A DNA stretch of 60,000 nt from Membranipora membranacea (GCA_914767715.1 OU612069.1:5210001-5270000); one strand, 5' to 3'; shown: positions 24,943 to 37,650, counted from the first letter of the stretch. Notes: generated by a model from the sequence alone, not told the origin. Numbers and translations are program-made.

Positions 24943-25060
24943 ATGATCCAAGCCAATGCACTATGCCAGATGACTGCTTCACAGGTCCTCAAGATGTTCA
25001 CCCAAACACCGCTGCATGAATTCTGAAAATACCTCACAGCTCATCGCGACTACCTGCAGG
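24943..25060 (+). pseudogene. Second exon-like remnant after 24,380
   Basis: After an acceptor-like cag the frame reads MIQANALCQMTASQVLKMFT, then a stop (TGA), then KYLTAHRDYLQ before a potential donor. It lies 560 bp downstream of the coiled-coil remnant on the same strand and is plausibly its next exon. No family is recognised. Confidence 0.35.
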
Positions 25061-25324
25061 TTCTGCAAGGCATCCTATTGGCAAAGCGTTTGTGTATTGT
25101 GTTTTCATGCATCCAATTCAAATGACATGGCATGCTTACAAAAATCAATTGTCATGGGTACTCGTTTTCTGCATTAGGTGTGACCGTTCGAAAGCCAATG
25201 ATGAGAGCAATTTTCTGTTAGTTTTCGCAACAACTTGAAGGTGTTATGTATTTGATTGTGTAGATAATTCCTTCGGGTGTATTCTGAATTCCTGCTCAGC
25301 AGTTGTGGCTAGAGGGTAGGGAAA

Positions 25325-27250
25325 ATCAGGTGTATAGGGAAAAAATCCATTGCAATTCAACCCTGGTTCTTACTCTGAAACTCGGAGTATGCATTGCGGA
25401 GGAAGGAGAAAATTGTTACGATGGTGAAAATAATATGCGGAAATGAATAGAATATAAGAGTAAAATTAAGTATTAATTTTATATTCCAATAACCTCAATG
25501 ACAAAAAGTCAATATTATGCATTGATAGTAACTTTTAGCCAAACGGCGCAAAATTCAGCTCCCTGTACTCCTGTCAGCAATGCTGTGCTGCCAAAAGAGT
25601 GAACCTCAATTTTAAAACAGCCTCTTGAAGACCCCAAGTGGAAGATCCAAAATATCACAAGCATGCTATCCAAATAGGTTACAGGCCAGGAAGAATATTG
25701 GTGTCGCTCATCGCTGTTCTAACATCCGCTTGTTTCAATGGATCTTTTTCTACTCTTTCTTGTTTGAATTTCATACAGGTTGTCAATGATGTCACAGTTA
25801 TCTTTTCTTGTGAGAATGGAAAATTGATTGAAATTTTAATTTTTCCATATTCTGCTAGCCATCCTTAAGATTCAGATCACTTTAACTGTTTTATTACAGT
25901 ACCTCAACCCTTACAGTGTTACAATGTTGTGATGGGATATCTTTCCACGCAATTCCTGAATACATTTAGTTAGGCTTGAGAGTGAAATTGGCTTACTATT
26001 TAATATCGATTATGGCTTGGTATAATATTATGTGTAGTTGTATATCTTTGCCCAATTTTGTTTTTGGCAGCGTGTTATATTTTGTAATTTATTGAGGTGA
26101 GTTTGTGCGTGAGAAATTTCAATAATTTTAGATATTTGAACTGCATATCGAGTTACCGGCTTTTTAGCATAATTATATTTGTGTTTTCCTTGGCTTTTAT
26201 GTTTTGAACATTGTCATCTCTATCAATGACAAACCATAGTTGTCATGACGTCAACTACTCCTCATTTGAGTTGCTGGTACTGTGCAGGAACTTATCTACT
26301 AATTCAAAGGTGAAACAGGATTGGGGTGCTCACCACTGCTAAGCCCTGTTATATCCCATGTCACTTATAACTATGAGATAATGGCCTGTCACGTCTCTAA
26401 ATGCTGAGACATTATCAGTATTGTATTGTAGGGTGAAATGAGGAAATTAACATCTTTCTACTCAGTGTCTTGGACTTTGAGTGAGTTATTAGCTGCCAGT
26501 ATTTATCTCACAAGTTAAATTATTCTCGCAATATTATCTACTTAAAAAAATATGAAATTTAGATAGTACAGTTGAACTTTGTATGGTTGAGGTAAACAGT
26601 AGCTGTTTGGTGTCAGTAATAGGGCACCAATTTGAGCACAATGATAAACACTTATCAGCTTTTCTAGGCTTTTAATATAGCTATCTGCGATGAGATCAAA
26701 CAGCAAATAAAATGAAATTGAACAGCTGTTACAACTACTACTAGTACTACTAGTACAGGAAGTGCGGATATGACTTACCTCTTTGGTAGACAAGTGATGC
26801 CGCATTGGACCACGGACAAGCGCTTTAGAGATTTCAGATCTCCTAACTCTGTGGGTAATGTCTGTAGCTTCATGCTATCCGCTAAATATAACCACTCAAG
26901 TTCTTTCAGACTGCAGACACTGTGGTGGAAAAATAAACATGTGAAAAACATAAATATATACCATTGTAGGAAATAATGAGCAATAAAAAGCGACAAGAGA
27001 ACTTCCAACAAAGTCAGAGTTTGATCATATGTGACTCTAGACATAATAATATAAACATAATACATTGTTGTATGTAATTCCATGACTCGTGTAACTACAC
27101 TCTGATATTAAGTTATATAAAGATAAACAAAGATAAGTAGTCTGTTTGCAAAGAGTGAATGGGCTAGGCGAAACAATTCATTTCATTGGCATCTATATCA
27201 TTACTTGAGAAATTGTTTTTCAAAAGTGCCGAACAAGAAACCAAAAAAAT
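25325..27250. repeat. Tandem segmental duplication, copy 1 (1.93 kb)
   Basis: Copies 25,325-27,250 and 27,251-29,362 are directly adjacent and about 99% identical by eye over 1.87 kb, with only about ten single-base differences. The junctions share the short sequence aatc. Copy 1 lacks about 175 bp that copy 2 has at 27,317-27,490. Part of it (25,495-25,790) also has a diverged third copy at 37,325-37,650. It contains one LRR exon. Confidence 0.92.
26779..26910 (-). CDS. LRR gene exon, copy 1 (two leucine-rich repeats)
   Basis: The minus-strand exon is bounded by an acceptor (ctgcag) and a strong donor (AAG-AG|GTAAGT). It encodes LKELEWLYLADSMKLQTLP and LKSLKRLSVVQCGITCLPK, two repeats of the LxxLxxLxL..LxxLP type used by intracellular LRR proteins. 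Starting at 26,910 it is 132 bases, exactly 44 codons, phase 2-2, matching the phase-2 end of the exon at 39,903-40,128. An alternative acceptor nine bases earlier (start 26,919) also keeps phase. The DNA is identical to the exon at 28,886-29,017. No further 3' exon is seen in this window, so the gene's end is missing. Confidence 0.85.
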
Positions 27251-29362
27251 CAGGTGTAAAGGGAAAAAAATCCATTGCAATTCAACCCTGGTTCTTACTC
27301 TGCAACTCGGAGTGCAAGTGCAAGTGCATCTCTACCTACTGTTTTTCAAATTTCCTTGTAAAAATTGAATTTTCATGTAATGAATCAAGCCGATTTTATG
27401 ATGATATTTTTGGTCGGACCTAAGAATAGTGGTAGGTATGGCAAAGATTCAATAGGTGAATATGAATTAAATGTCAGTAGCAAATACATAGGTGTATGCA
27501 TTGCGGAGGAAGGAAAAAATTGTTACGATGGTGAAAATAATATGCGGAAAAGAATAGAATATAAGAGTAAGATTAAGTATCAATTTTATATTCCATTAAC
27601 CTAAATGACAAAAAGTCAATATTTTGCATTAATAGTAACTTTTAGCCAAACGGCGCAAAATTCAGCTCCCTGTACTCCCGTAAGCAATGCTGTGCTGCCA
27701 AAGGAGTAGAACTCAATTTCAAAACAGCCTCTTGAAGACCCCAAGTGGAAGATCCAAAATATCACAAGCATGCTATCCAAATAGGTTACAGGCCAGGTAG
27801 AATATTGGTGTCGCTCATCGCTGTTCTAACATCCGCTTGTTTCAATGGATCTTTTTCTACTCTTTCTTGTTTGAATTTCATACAGGTTGTCAATAATGTC
27901 ACAGTTATCTTTTCTTGTGAGAATGGAAAATTGATTGAAATTTTAATTTTTCCATATTCTGCTAGCCATCCTTAAGATTCAGATCACTTTAACTGTTTTA
28001 TTACAGTACCTCAACCCTTACAGTGTTACAATGTTGTGATGGGATATCTTTCCACGCAATTCCTGAATACATTTAGTTAGGCTTGAGAGTAAAATTGGCT
28101 TACTATTTAATATCGATTTTGGCTTGGTATAATATTATGTGTAGTTGTATATCTTTGCCCAATTTTGATTTTGGCAGCATGTTATATTTTGTAATTTATT
28201 GAGGTGAGTTTGTGCGTGAGAAATTTCAATAATTTTAGATATTTGAACTGCATATCGAGTTACCGGCTTTTTAGCATAATAATATTTGTGTTTTCCTTGG
28301 CTTTTATGTTTTGAACATTGTCATCTCTATCAATGACAAACCATAGTTGTCATGACGTCAACTACTCCTCATTTGAGTTGCTGGTACTGTGCAGGAACTT
28401 ATCTACTAATTCAAAGGTGAAACAGGATTGGGGTGCTCACCACTGCTAAGCCCTGTTATATCCCATGTCACTTATAACTATGAGATAATGGCCTGTCACG
28501 TCTCTAAATGCTGAGACATTATCAGTATTGTATTGTAGGGTGAAATGAGGAAATTAACATCTTTCTACTCAGTGTCTTGGACTTTGAGTGAGTTATTAGC
28601 TGCCAGTATTTATCTCACAAGTTAAATTATTCTCGCAATATTATCGACTTAAAAAAATATGAAATTTAGATAGTACAGTTGAACTTTGTATGGTTGAGGT
28701 AAACAGTAGCTGTTTGGTGTCAGTAATAGGGCACCAATTTGAGCACAATGATAAACACTTATCAGCTTTTCTAGGCTTTTAATATAGCTATCTGCGATGA
28801 GATCAAACAGCAAATAAAATGAAATTGAACAGCTGTTACAACTACTACTAGTACTACTAGTACAGGAAGTGCGGATATGACTTACCTCTTTGGTAGACAA
28901 GTGATGCCGCATTGGACCACGGACAAGCGCTTTAGAGATTTCAGATCTCCTAACTCTGTGGGTAATGTCTGTAGCTTCATGCTATCCGCTAAATATAACC
29001 ACTCAAGTTCTTTCAGACTGCAGACACTGTGGTGGAAAAAAAAACATGTGAAAAACCATAAATATAATACCATTGTAGGAAATAATGAGCAATAAAAAGC
29101 GACAAGAGAACTTCCAACAAAGTCAGAGTTTGATCATATGTGACTCTAGACATAATAATATAAACATAATACATTGTTGTATGTAATTCCATGACTCGTG
29201 TAACTACACTCTGATATTAAGTTATATAAAGATAAACAAAGATAAGTAGTCTGTTTGCAAAGAGTGAATGGGCTAGGCGAAACAATTCATTTCATTGGCA
29301 TCTATATCATTACTTGAGAAATTGTTTTTCAAAAGTGCCGAACAAGAAACCAAAAAAATCGA
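27251..29362. repeat. Tandem segmental duplication, copy 2 (2.11 kb)
   Basis: Second copy of the unit at 25,325-27,250. It includes the extra segment 27,317-27,490, which begins with a short tandem (gcaagtgcaagtgc) and is absent from copy 1. The right end (ccaaaaaaatc) coincides with the end of copy 1. Confidence 0.92.
28886..29017 (-). CDS. LRR gene exon, copy 2 (two leucine-rich repeats)
   Basis: Same 44 codons, splice sites and phase 2-2 as the exon at 26,779-26,910. Joined to the exon at 39,903-40,128 it reads ...HVNQLQ-S-LKELEWLYL, continuing the LRR pattern without a break. Joined to copy 1 it reads ...CLPK-S-LKELEWLYL, again a good repeat junction. Two copies would therefore add 44 residues and two LRRs without frameshift. 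Confidence 0.85.
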
Positions 29363-30544
29363 CTGAGTGTTTATAGATTATAATTGTAGTATGTAATATT
29401 TAATTATGGCTTTCTTGAAAAAAGAAATGCTGCCTCAAAGTCTTAAAACAATGCCTCCAGGTACCTCGCTTTGCAGATGCTACCCTGGATAAAGTATATG
29501 CTATTTTCTTATTGAGTACTGTGCAATAGTGCTAGGAAATAATAAACAATATATTATTGGCAAAGATTAAATTCATCTAGATAATTATCGAGCTTTGGAG
29601 TTATCATACTTAAATATTATATATAAGGTTTTTATCGGAGTATACTAGCCTACAGACTCAGAATTGGTTGATCTATCAACCTGGATAGGGATGGGAGAAT
29701 GTGAATCTGAACTGAACTCCCTCATTAATGAGAGAAAGTTTTAGATTGATCAATTAACCATGTAACTTGTCATTTTTCTGATTTAGATTTTGCTGTCTGG
29801 ATAGATTTGCTTTCCTTGTAATGTAGGTATCGAAGGATATAATAGTAACCATGAATCATCGAATCTCAATCAGATGTTGCAGATAATAATATGAATTTCT
29901 GGTGTTGCAAGTTAGGTGATCCAGATGGGAAACTTAATCTATAAATGATGACTTAAACCCACAGTGATGCTGGCTTGACAATGATTGAAATAAGAAAATA
30001 TAGCCTCACTCATATTATGAATGCCGCTATCTTGTAGAGATGTTAATCAATTAATAGGGAATTTTGTACGCTCATTGAATATGCTAATCAATTCTTACAA
30101 GCGATTCCTGGTCAATTTATGATTTACCAGTAGTTGATAAAACTGAGGAAATCAGACAAAGGCGATTAGAGTAAAACAAATATCCCTGAACCAAACTATT
30201 TTGTTATTTTGAAAACTGTAATAAAATGACATTCATGTCTGTTTGGAGTTGATAATCAAAGTATAACTTTCGAGCGGCACTTTCTAAGGGATTTGCTCTG
30301 GAACCTCCACTGACCAAAACCTTCTCAAACTGGTGAATGAAATATGATGTATATCATCTGAAGATATTCCTTGTCAATTTTTAAACCTTGCTGCACTGGA
30401 CATCAAGAAATTTTTTGACTGTGTAACTCATATAGTAACTGAATGTACTCAAAAATTCAACAGTACACTATTGGTAGCATCCTCTATGAAAAAATCATTT
30501 ATCAAACAGGTCTTAAACCATGAAGGTTAATGGTATTTTTATCG
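29363..30544. other. Intronic or intergenic sequence, nothing recognised
   Basis: AT-rich sequence inside the large intron of the LRR gene. Around 29,890-29,960 it resembles 13,860-13,930 and 35,900-35,960, another low-copy repeat. No coding signal is seen. Confidence 0.45.
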
Positions 30545-30559
30545 ATGATCTCACTAAAT

Positions 30560-31200
30560 TGTTTTCTGTTCGCCAATGACTGTCTCATCATGTCCAGTTG
30601 AAATGGCCCAAACCTGTCCATAAACAATATAGAGTATTCACTAGCCTTAGCTTTTGACTGGTATAATTGTAATAAATTGATACTCAATGCGTCAAAGACA
30701 GATGTTATGACCGTCTCAAACAAATTTTCCCTAAGCAAATGTTTAGGGCAAGTCATTCAAGCAGTCAGACAAATTAAAATATTTAGGATTAATTTTAGAT
30801 AAAAATATGAATTTTGTATCCCATGTCACAGAGATTAAACAAAAACTACACCCAATCATAGCAAATTTTGAGAGAAATTGTAGGGTTCTGAATGAAACCT
30901 TAGCTGCAGTCTGGTACACACAGTTAACAAGACCAAGCATTGAATATCTTGCTCAATTACTTTTTGCTCCGATGAATATTATTGAACAAGAGTTGAATAC
31001 CGATGTTTAAGAATCATAAATCTAAATTGCCCAAAAGTTGAGAAAAGGCATTTGAAATGAAATCACCAACGGGTATTATTATTTATCCCTTTTTACATTG
31101 TCAATCGATTGACGAATTGGTCTCTGTTATCGATGACAATTAATAACTGTAAAATTAGAAACACATACAAGACTTGGTAAAAGTGAGGGCTTTTTATAGA
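30560..31200 (+). pseudogene. LINE reverse-transcriptase fragment, best copy
   Basis: Frame one reads FANDCLIMSS, a stop, then NIEYSLALAFDWYNCNKLIL and ASKTDVMTVSNKFSL. After one frameshift near 30,780 it continues LKYLGLILDKNMNFVSHVT and ETLAAVWYTQLTRPSIEYL to a stop near 31,008. This is the palm-thumb part of a LINE (CR1/Jockey/L2-like layout), with FADD altered to FAND. The 5' half and endonuclease are absent. It sits on the strand opposite the LRR gene, inside its intron. Confidence 0.8.
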
Positions 31201-31454
31201 CAAATACAGGTTCTTCTTTGTGGAATGTTGTGCAAAATTATTTTATCACTTGCCCCTGACCGTTAAGCTATGCCATGATCTCAAATCATACAAGATGTCA
31301 AAAGCCACCTTTTAGTGCATAAATTTTTAACTTTTCTACTCCTCAATACTTGCATTTTTATTCTTCATTTACTCCATTAGATAGGAAATAGTTCATAATT
31401 TACTTTTAATTTAATTTTAAAAGAAATTCTTTTCATCTTTGGTTTATGAACAAA

Positions 31455-34400
31455 ACTTATTAATACTGCTCAGTTATTTAAAGTCAAAAATGCTCAGTTG
31501 TAGTTATCTCCTCCTTACTTTTCCAAAAGCTTTCTCCTTTCTACAGTTTTTAATTCAGAATAAACACATTTGGTCACCTGGATCGTTAGTCAATCAGCTA
31601 ACTATTCATTTATCTTTTTCTGCAAAAAACTCCAAATCTGACAAAAAATCTCCAAGTTTGTGTTTTTCTGTTTGGGCAGAGCTACATTTCGACATGGTAA
31701 CTCACAGAGATCTGGTTTTTTTTGGAGCATCGGTTCATCACATTATCTAAATGAGCTTTTGAGGGCATGTTTGAAATATTTTTTTAGCGTATTTAAAATT
31801 GCGATTTACTTTTTCATTGCGGTGTTTATTTCATCCATCAGTGCAGTGGAAATGTTGCGCAAGGCAGTGCAAAGAGCCTATATATTTGTAGTTTCTATGC
31901 CATTGTGTACAGTTTCAAACAAATTCTAATTGCTTTTTATCAAAGGAGTGGAGCAATTTACAAATGGCAATGGAGATGCTATAGTGAACTTAAACAAAAG
32001 AATATTCTTGTTGGTTGATAAAAGTTTTCAGTATAGATTGTGGTGACCCATCAGTCACCCATCAAATTCTATCAGAATGACTTTAGACCTCAAAATAATT
32101 AATATTATTAATATTCCGCAACATGGTTTGGATTTGGCTTTTTCAGTGGATACTGTTCAATGATAGCTTTTCAAAATACACCCAAATGTTTGAGCTTAAA
32201 TTTTACTCGAATATCTTCCCAATATTTTTATTATTGAAAAACACTAATGTTACTATGCTGGATGCGTATAGGATTATGATAACTGTGTGTCTGGAGGGCT
32301 CACCCTTAATAACACACATGATATTCTATGTGAAATATTCTGCTGCATTTTCAGTGAGCTGGTATCTGTATGGTCTACCTTGGTGTATTTATCACCATTA
32401 AGGAATTGCAGTCCTGAAATAACCATTGACAGCATTCATGTTACGGTTGTATTTGTACATTTTGTTAAAGATCGTGCCCTGGGACTGCATCGATACTGCA
32501 ACAAGTTATAATGTTGTTGCTTTTGAGGATTCGGTTAGCCAAACAGGTGGGCTGCCTCAAGAAACAAAAAATCTGGGATGGCCTCCAAACCAAATAGGAA
32601 GCAATTCTTCATGCAGTGCATAAAACAATCCAAGTACATTGAGACCTAAGCTGGATGAAGATATCAGTTAGAGCAATTACAGACATTGTTTTGTCAGAGT
32701 AAATTTTCTAACCCCTCAAGGAAATCTTATTTGTAAACAACCAGTTGTATTGCAGTCTCTGTGTTTCATTCATTACAGGGAAAGAATTAATTACTGTTGT
32801 GCCTTGTTTATCTTTTCCAAACAATTTAAAGGCAATGTAATATTAGAATATCAAAACCTGAGGATTACCTTTATGTCTCAAGACTTGTTGCTTCTTATGA
32901 TATTTATGAATTATAGCATTATTACATCAGATTAAAATTGAAGGTTGATTTAAATCAGATGTCTTGTCACAAGCAACATCCTGGAGCATAGGCGGCAAAA
33001 TTTGTTGCCTTAGTGGCCAGACCGCAATATCTGCGCCAGGTTGCTCACGGTTTGCAGGCAGGTCGGAGCACACCTGGGTGCCAACCAAAGCCCAGTGCTA
33101 GATAATTTGTAATTCCTGCTCAGTCCAAATATATTTTCCAACCAGCATTCCAAGCCCGAAACCCCAGTTCTGATACAAAAAATTTAGCCCATATTGAGTG
33201 CCCCGTTTTTTTATACCAATTTTATTGCATCTAAATTATCATATCATATTATGTTGAATCAATAGGCTCTAGTGGCTGGCTACTCATATATTTACATTGT
33301 TGCAATCGACCATGACATCTTGTCGACATTCAATTATCCACACTCTCTTTACTCAACAAAAACATGGTCCATCCTTCTAAAAAGTTATACAAGGTTGCGA
33401 TCACATCACTCTTGGTTAGCCGGGTAATCCTTCTTCCGGGAGTTATTGCACAATCAAGTAGAGGGGGCCCTGGGACTGCATCTATACTGCAACAAGTTAT
33501 AATGTTGTTACTTTTGAGGATTCCGTTAGCCAAACAGGTGGGCTGCCTCAATAAACAACAAATCTGAGATGGCCTCCAAACAAAATTGGAAGCAATTCTA
33601 CACGCGGTGCATTGAAACGATCCAAGTACATTGAGACCTAAGCTGGATGAAGATATCAGTTAGGGCAATTACAGACATTGTTTTGTCAGAGTAAATTTTT
33701 TAACCCCTCGAGAAAATCTTATTTGTAAACAACCAGTTGTATTGCAGTCTCTGTGTTTCATTCATTACAGGGAAAGTATTTGTTACTGTTGTGCCTTGTT
33801 ATCTTTTCCAAAGGATTTAAAGGCAATGTAATATTAGAATATCAAAACCTGAGGATAACCTTTGTGTCTCAAGACTGATTAAAATGGAAGGTTGATTTAA
33901 ATCAGATGTCTTGTCACAAGCCACATCCCGGTGCATAGGCGCTGAAATATCTGCGCCAGGTTGCTCTCTGTTTGCAGGCAGGTCGGAGCACACCTGGGTG
34001 CCAACCAAAGCCCAGTAGACGATGGACCGCAGATACATTTGATATGAGGCCCTTTTGATAAATTTAAGGTTCAATGATTGCACAGACCAAAGGTACATTG
34101 TGGCAGCATCATTCAAGGATTGTAATAGTTAATCATATTGTAAAAACTGCCACAATACTGCCTTCCTAGCTATACCCACCGTATGAATTTAGCTAGGATA
34201 GTTAGGTGTAATTTAAGCATAATCATCAAGTCTAATGGTCGAGTAAGGCTGTACAAAGAGAAATTTTTACGGGAGAGCCTGCATATTCTATTTTTTACTG
34301 TAATCAAAAACTTTGAATTCAGTTCATTCTCCAGAACCCTATAATTGTGACAAATAGATGAAAGGAGTTTTTGGCATCAAGCTTCCCATAACTTTCCCCT

Positions 34401-34643
34401 TGACACAAATCTTGCAGGTACCTTGACCAAGGAGTAAAAAACTCTTTCCTTGACTATTGTTAAAAAATTTACTCTGAATCCCTTTACTCTGTGAGGCAGT
34501 CTATCCACATGCTTGAAACTAAAATGTTTTACACAGATAGATGGGGTGATAACTCTTTACTTCAAATGAGCCACCAAATTTCAACAATAAGAGAAGACAA
34601 CTTCTTAGCCTAAGATTTGCCCAAATTGATTTTAATGAACTGA
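31455..34643. repeat. 3.2-kb segmental duplication, copy 2 (partner 1,165-4,830)
   Basis: Collinear with 1,165-4,830 except for the missing 550-bp segment. Its inner sub-block is repeated at 32,505-33,105 and 33,500-34,020. Open frames at 31,660-31,929 and 33,364-33,567 match frames in copy 1 only because the DNA is related. It lies within the large intron of the LRR gene. Confidence 0.8.
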
Positions 34644-34659
34644 GTACCAGAACAAATAT

Positions 34660-34960
34660 GCAATACATATTTATAAGTGATGATGTAATAATTGTTGGAA
34701 ATAAGGTTATATCGCTAACAATGTGGATTCATTATTCTTAGGTGGATCTGTGGGTGTTATTTGAGATTACTGTAATGTTTGTTGTAAGTGAGCACACCTA
34801 TAATTCAGCCAGTTGAAGGCGATAAGTTGGCTTTTATTCAAATTGTGTAGCATGCCGTATGGTCATAACCTTTGTTTGTGATACCAACATGGCTAAGATA
34901 ATTGTGAATACATATTCGGTTCTAATTTATATCACTTCGAATACTAAATCACATGTACGT
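34660..34960. repeat. Fragment of the left-arm unit
   Basis: Matches 10,010-10,280 and 14,400-14,680 ('ataagtgatgatgtaataat', 'ttgagattactgtaatg', 'cagccagttgaaggcga'). It directly follows the 31,455-34,643 duplication. Confidence 0.7.
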
Positions 34961-36284
34961 AGTTTTGATTTTCATATTTTCGGAGTTGTGCTCACTCGCA
35001 AGCGAGAAGTGTCAGAATTACTCTCAAAGATAAACAAAGGCTAAAACAAAGGGATCTGAATACCCTAAAAATTTAAATATAAACTGTCTCCAATAACCCT
35101 GTTTCATCAATCAATGTTACATTTCCCTAGATATCAATCTCAACTAGGAAAATTAGCGAAGAGTGCTATGAGAATAACATCACTATCAGAAATGGTCGAA
35201 TGGACCTAGTTTTCCTTAAAAGTTTTCTATAACTCACTAAATTCCATAAATGCAGTGAAAACTCCTTTATTACACTAATATTATTAGATTAATCATCAAA
35301 GCAAATTTTGCCCTTGCCAAATATTAAATACATATAATATAATGAAGACCAAATAGTGGAGTTGATATGCAAGGTATCAGAGCTTTTATTACTATCATTA
35401 AAATCATCCTCTCCCGAAATAGGACAGCTGTCATACATTTGTGAAACATCATTGGGACTGCTGGCAATAGATCAGATGAGAAATCCCACTGCAAAGAAGC
35501 TATCCATTGTCAGGCAAAATTATATTGCAACCCCACCAGAAACTTTCTTAAATTGTCAGGAAATCTCTTGAATTATTTGCCCTCAAGATCAGGTTTCGTT
35601 ATTTGAGTTTTCCTCAAAATAACGAAACAAACACTCCTGTTTACTAGTTAATTTTATTTGCTTTTGGCCCCACTTTTTGGAAAAACTTAGGGCTTTTTTA
35701 AAGGTTACAAACTTGCGAAGGAGCAAACACGATTGGGCAATACATTGTAAAGATGAGAAAAGGTTTTCTTAAATACCCATACATAGTTTCTCTGACATTA
35801 TATTTTGCAGTCTAAATAGGTTTGGATGTCCTTGTGATGCATGTATTACAGGAGGTAGCATTTACCATAAATAAATTGACTCGATCTAATTTTTTTTGGA
35901 TATAATGGTTTATAGGTATTTCTTGTGATGCAGGTGTTGCAAAACAGATATGGAAGTTAATATATGAATGCTCGTTTAAACCCACAACTTTGCTTGCTTG
36001 AGAACCAATCGGTGTTGTTGAAATGTAGCCTACTTCCTATTTATGTTGATCATTCTCAAAGTAGATTTATATTACCAGACTCAAAAACTCTTTGAATATT
36101 TGAATGCTTCATTCTTGCGAGCGATCCCATTTGAAGTTTTGGGTTATGCAAATTCAGGAACGCATTCAAATGTCATCAGAGCAAAAAAATTTACCAAGCT
36201 TCAGACTATGGTATTAGCTGCTTGCCGTTGAGTGTTAAGAAAAGTGTTGAAAGTGAAAATGAATGTCGATATGGTTTTTGAATG
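34961..36284. other. No supported gene
   Basis: AT-rich. The open frame at 35,356-35,571 is leucine/serine-rich but has no splice context or family motif. A short repeat related to 29,890 and 13,860 is at about 35,905-35,980. Confidence 0.4.
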
Positions 36285-36910
36285 TAGGTCATGTTACTAT
36301 TGTTGGCTTGGGTATGAATTGGAAGGAGAAAATATAATCCACATGGATACCCATAATTTTCAGAGATGCTCATCATTTCATAGTGAGATTGACACACTGT
36401 CTCGAATCGCAAATTCTTCATTCCAATAAATTTTATAAAAAAAGTATGAAATGCGATCCACTACTGGGTACTTTACCACGAGCTGGCATAAGCCAGCAGT
36501 AGGCAGGGGATGAGATGTGCTATATCCCCTTCGCTATTCGTTATGGTGATGGATATAGTTATACAGAATTTACAAAGCAGTTTGAATGGGATTTAGGTTG
36601 CGAATAACCAAATACTTCTGCCAATGAGGGCATTTATGGACAAGACTCAGGTTGTGGCTTTAATCTATATACTGTATGAGTTGATAAAGAGATGTGTGAT
36701 GCGATTCAAACCTTTCACAAGACAGTCCCTGCCTCTGTGTCAAGGTAAACCTATACCGAATACCTACTTCATAGAAACAGAGCTTATTTTCACGCATGCG
36801 GAGCAGCCTGCGAAGAGCTTAGGAAGATGGTATAGTTTTCTGATCACAGACAGGTTTCGCTGTCACATTATTATCCTGCACACAGCATAGCATTGCTAGG
36901 CAGACCATCA
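36285..36910 (+). pseudogene. Decayed LINE reverse-transcriptase fragment, copy 2
   Basis: Homologue of 22,490-23,100. The frame 36,624-36,890 is the longest survivor: RAFMDKTQVVALIYILYELI, RCVMRFKPFTRQSLPLCQGK, then ETELIFTHAEQPAKSLGRWY. The order FMD(D), 'MRFKP..RSL..GK' and 'EQP.KSLGRWY' is that of a LINE reverse-transcriptase subgroup. FMDD is replaced by FMDK. Only about 90 residues survive. Confidence 0.65.
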
Positions 36911-37324
36911 ATTCAAACATAAAATCAACAAAAACTTAGCCTTAGTCGGACTCAAAGCCCTAAATAATTATTCAACAAGTTATATTTGATCAAAATTTTG
37001 CATTTTCATCCTTGTTTTGTCCTCAGGTCAGTTTACGATTCAGTGTTTGATTTTTAAAATAATGTTGGCTAACTCTTCTGATTTGTAAAAGGTTGAATGA
37101 GCAAACATTATTTCTTATTATTTCTAACGGTTTCTAGAGAAACCACCTATAATAAAAATAATTATGACGTGTATGTTAATAATGACAGAACACATCATTT
37201 AAAATCATTGCCATTATTTGCTCTTACAATAAACCATGTCAACATTTTTTTCAAAAAAACCTGGACCTTTAATTGATGCAACTACAGAGCCTGTGTAGAA
37301 ATAAGTACTAATTTCATATTCGAA

Positions 37325-37650
37325 TGACCATAATGACAAAAAGTCAATGTTATGCATTATTGGTAACCTTTAGCCAAACTGCGAAACATTCAGCTCCCTG
37401 TACTCCTTGTCAGAAACGCTGCCAAGGGAGCAGACCTCAAGTTCAAAACAGCACCTATAAAGGAGCAGCCACATGCCTTTGGAAAACTCTTGTGGAAGAT
37501 CCAAAATATCAAAGGCATGCCATCCAACGAGTTTACAGGCCAGGTAGAATATTGGTTTCTCACTCATAGCTGTCCGAACATTTACTTGTTTCAATGTAAT
37601 TTTCCTACTCTATCTTGTTTGAATTTACCCACGGGTTGTCAATGATATCG
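37325..37650. repeat. Diverged third copy of part of the LRR-locus duplication
   Basis: Matches 25,495-25,790 and 27,602-27,897 at clearly lower identity. As at 22,490-25,790, it lies downstream of the reverse-transcriptase fragment, so both intervals may derive from one longer element, with spacing 2.6 kb in one and 0.7 kb in the other. A shared frame reads EDPKY..HAIQ..YRPGRILVS. Confidence 0.65.

Noticed and set aside
25638-25868. Frame EDPKYHKHAIQIGYRPGRILV and its duplicate at 27,745
   Set aside because: Identity between the two is due to the recent duplication. The diverged third copy at 37,324 keeps only part of the frame. Listed as repeat, not as gene.
35356-35571. Plus-strand frame with leucine-rich start
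   Set aside because: The leucines do not follow LRR spacing, and there are no splice sites or family match.
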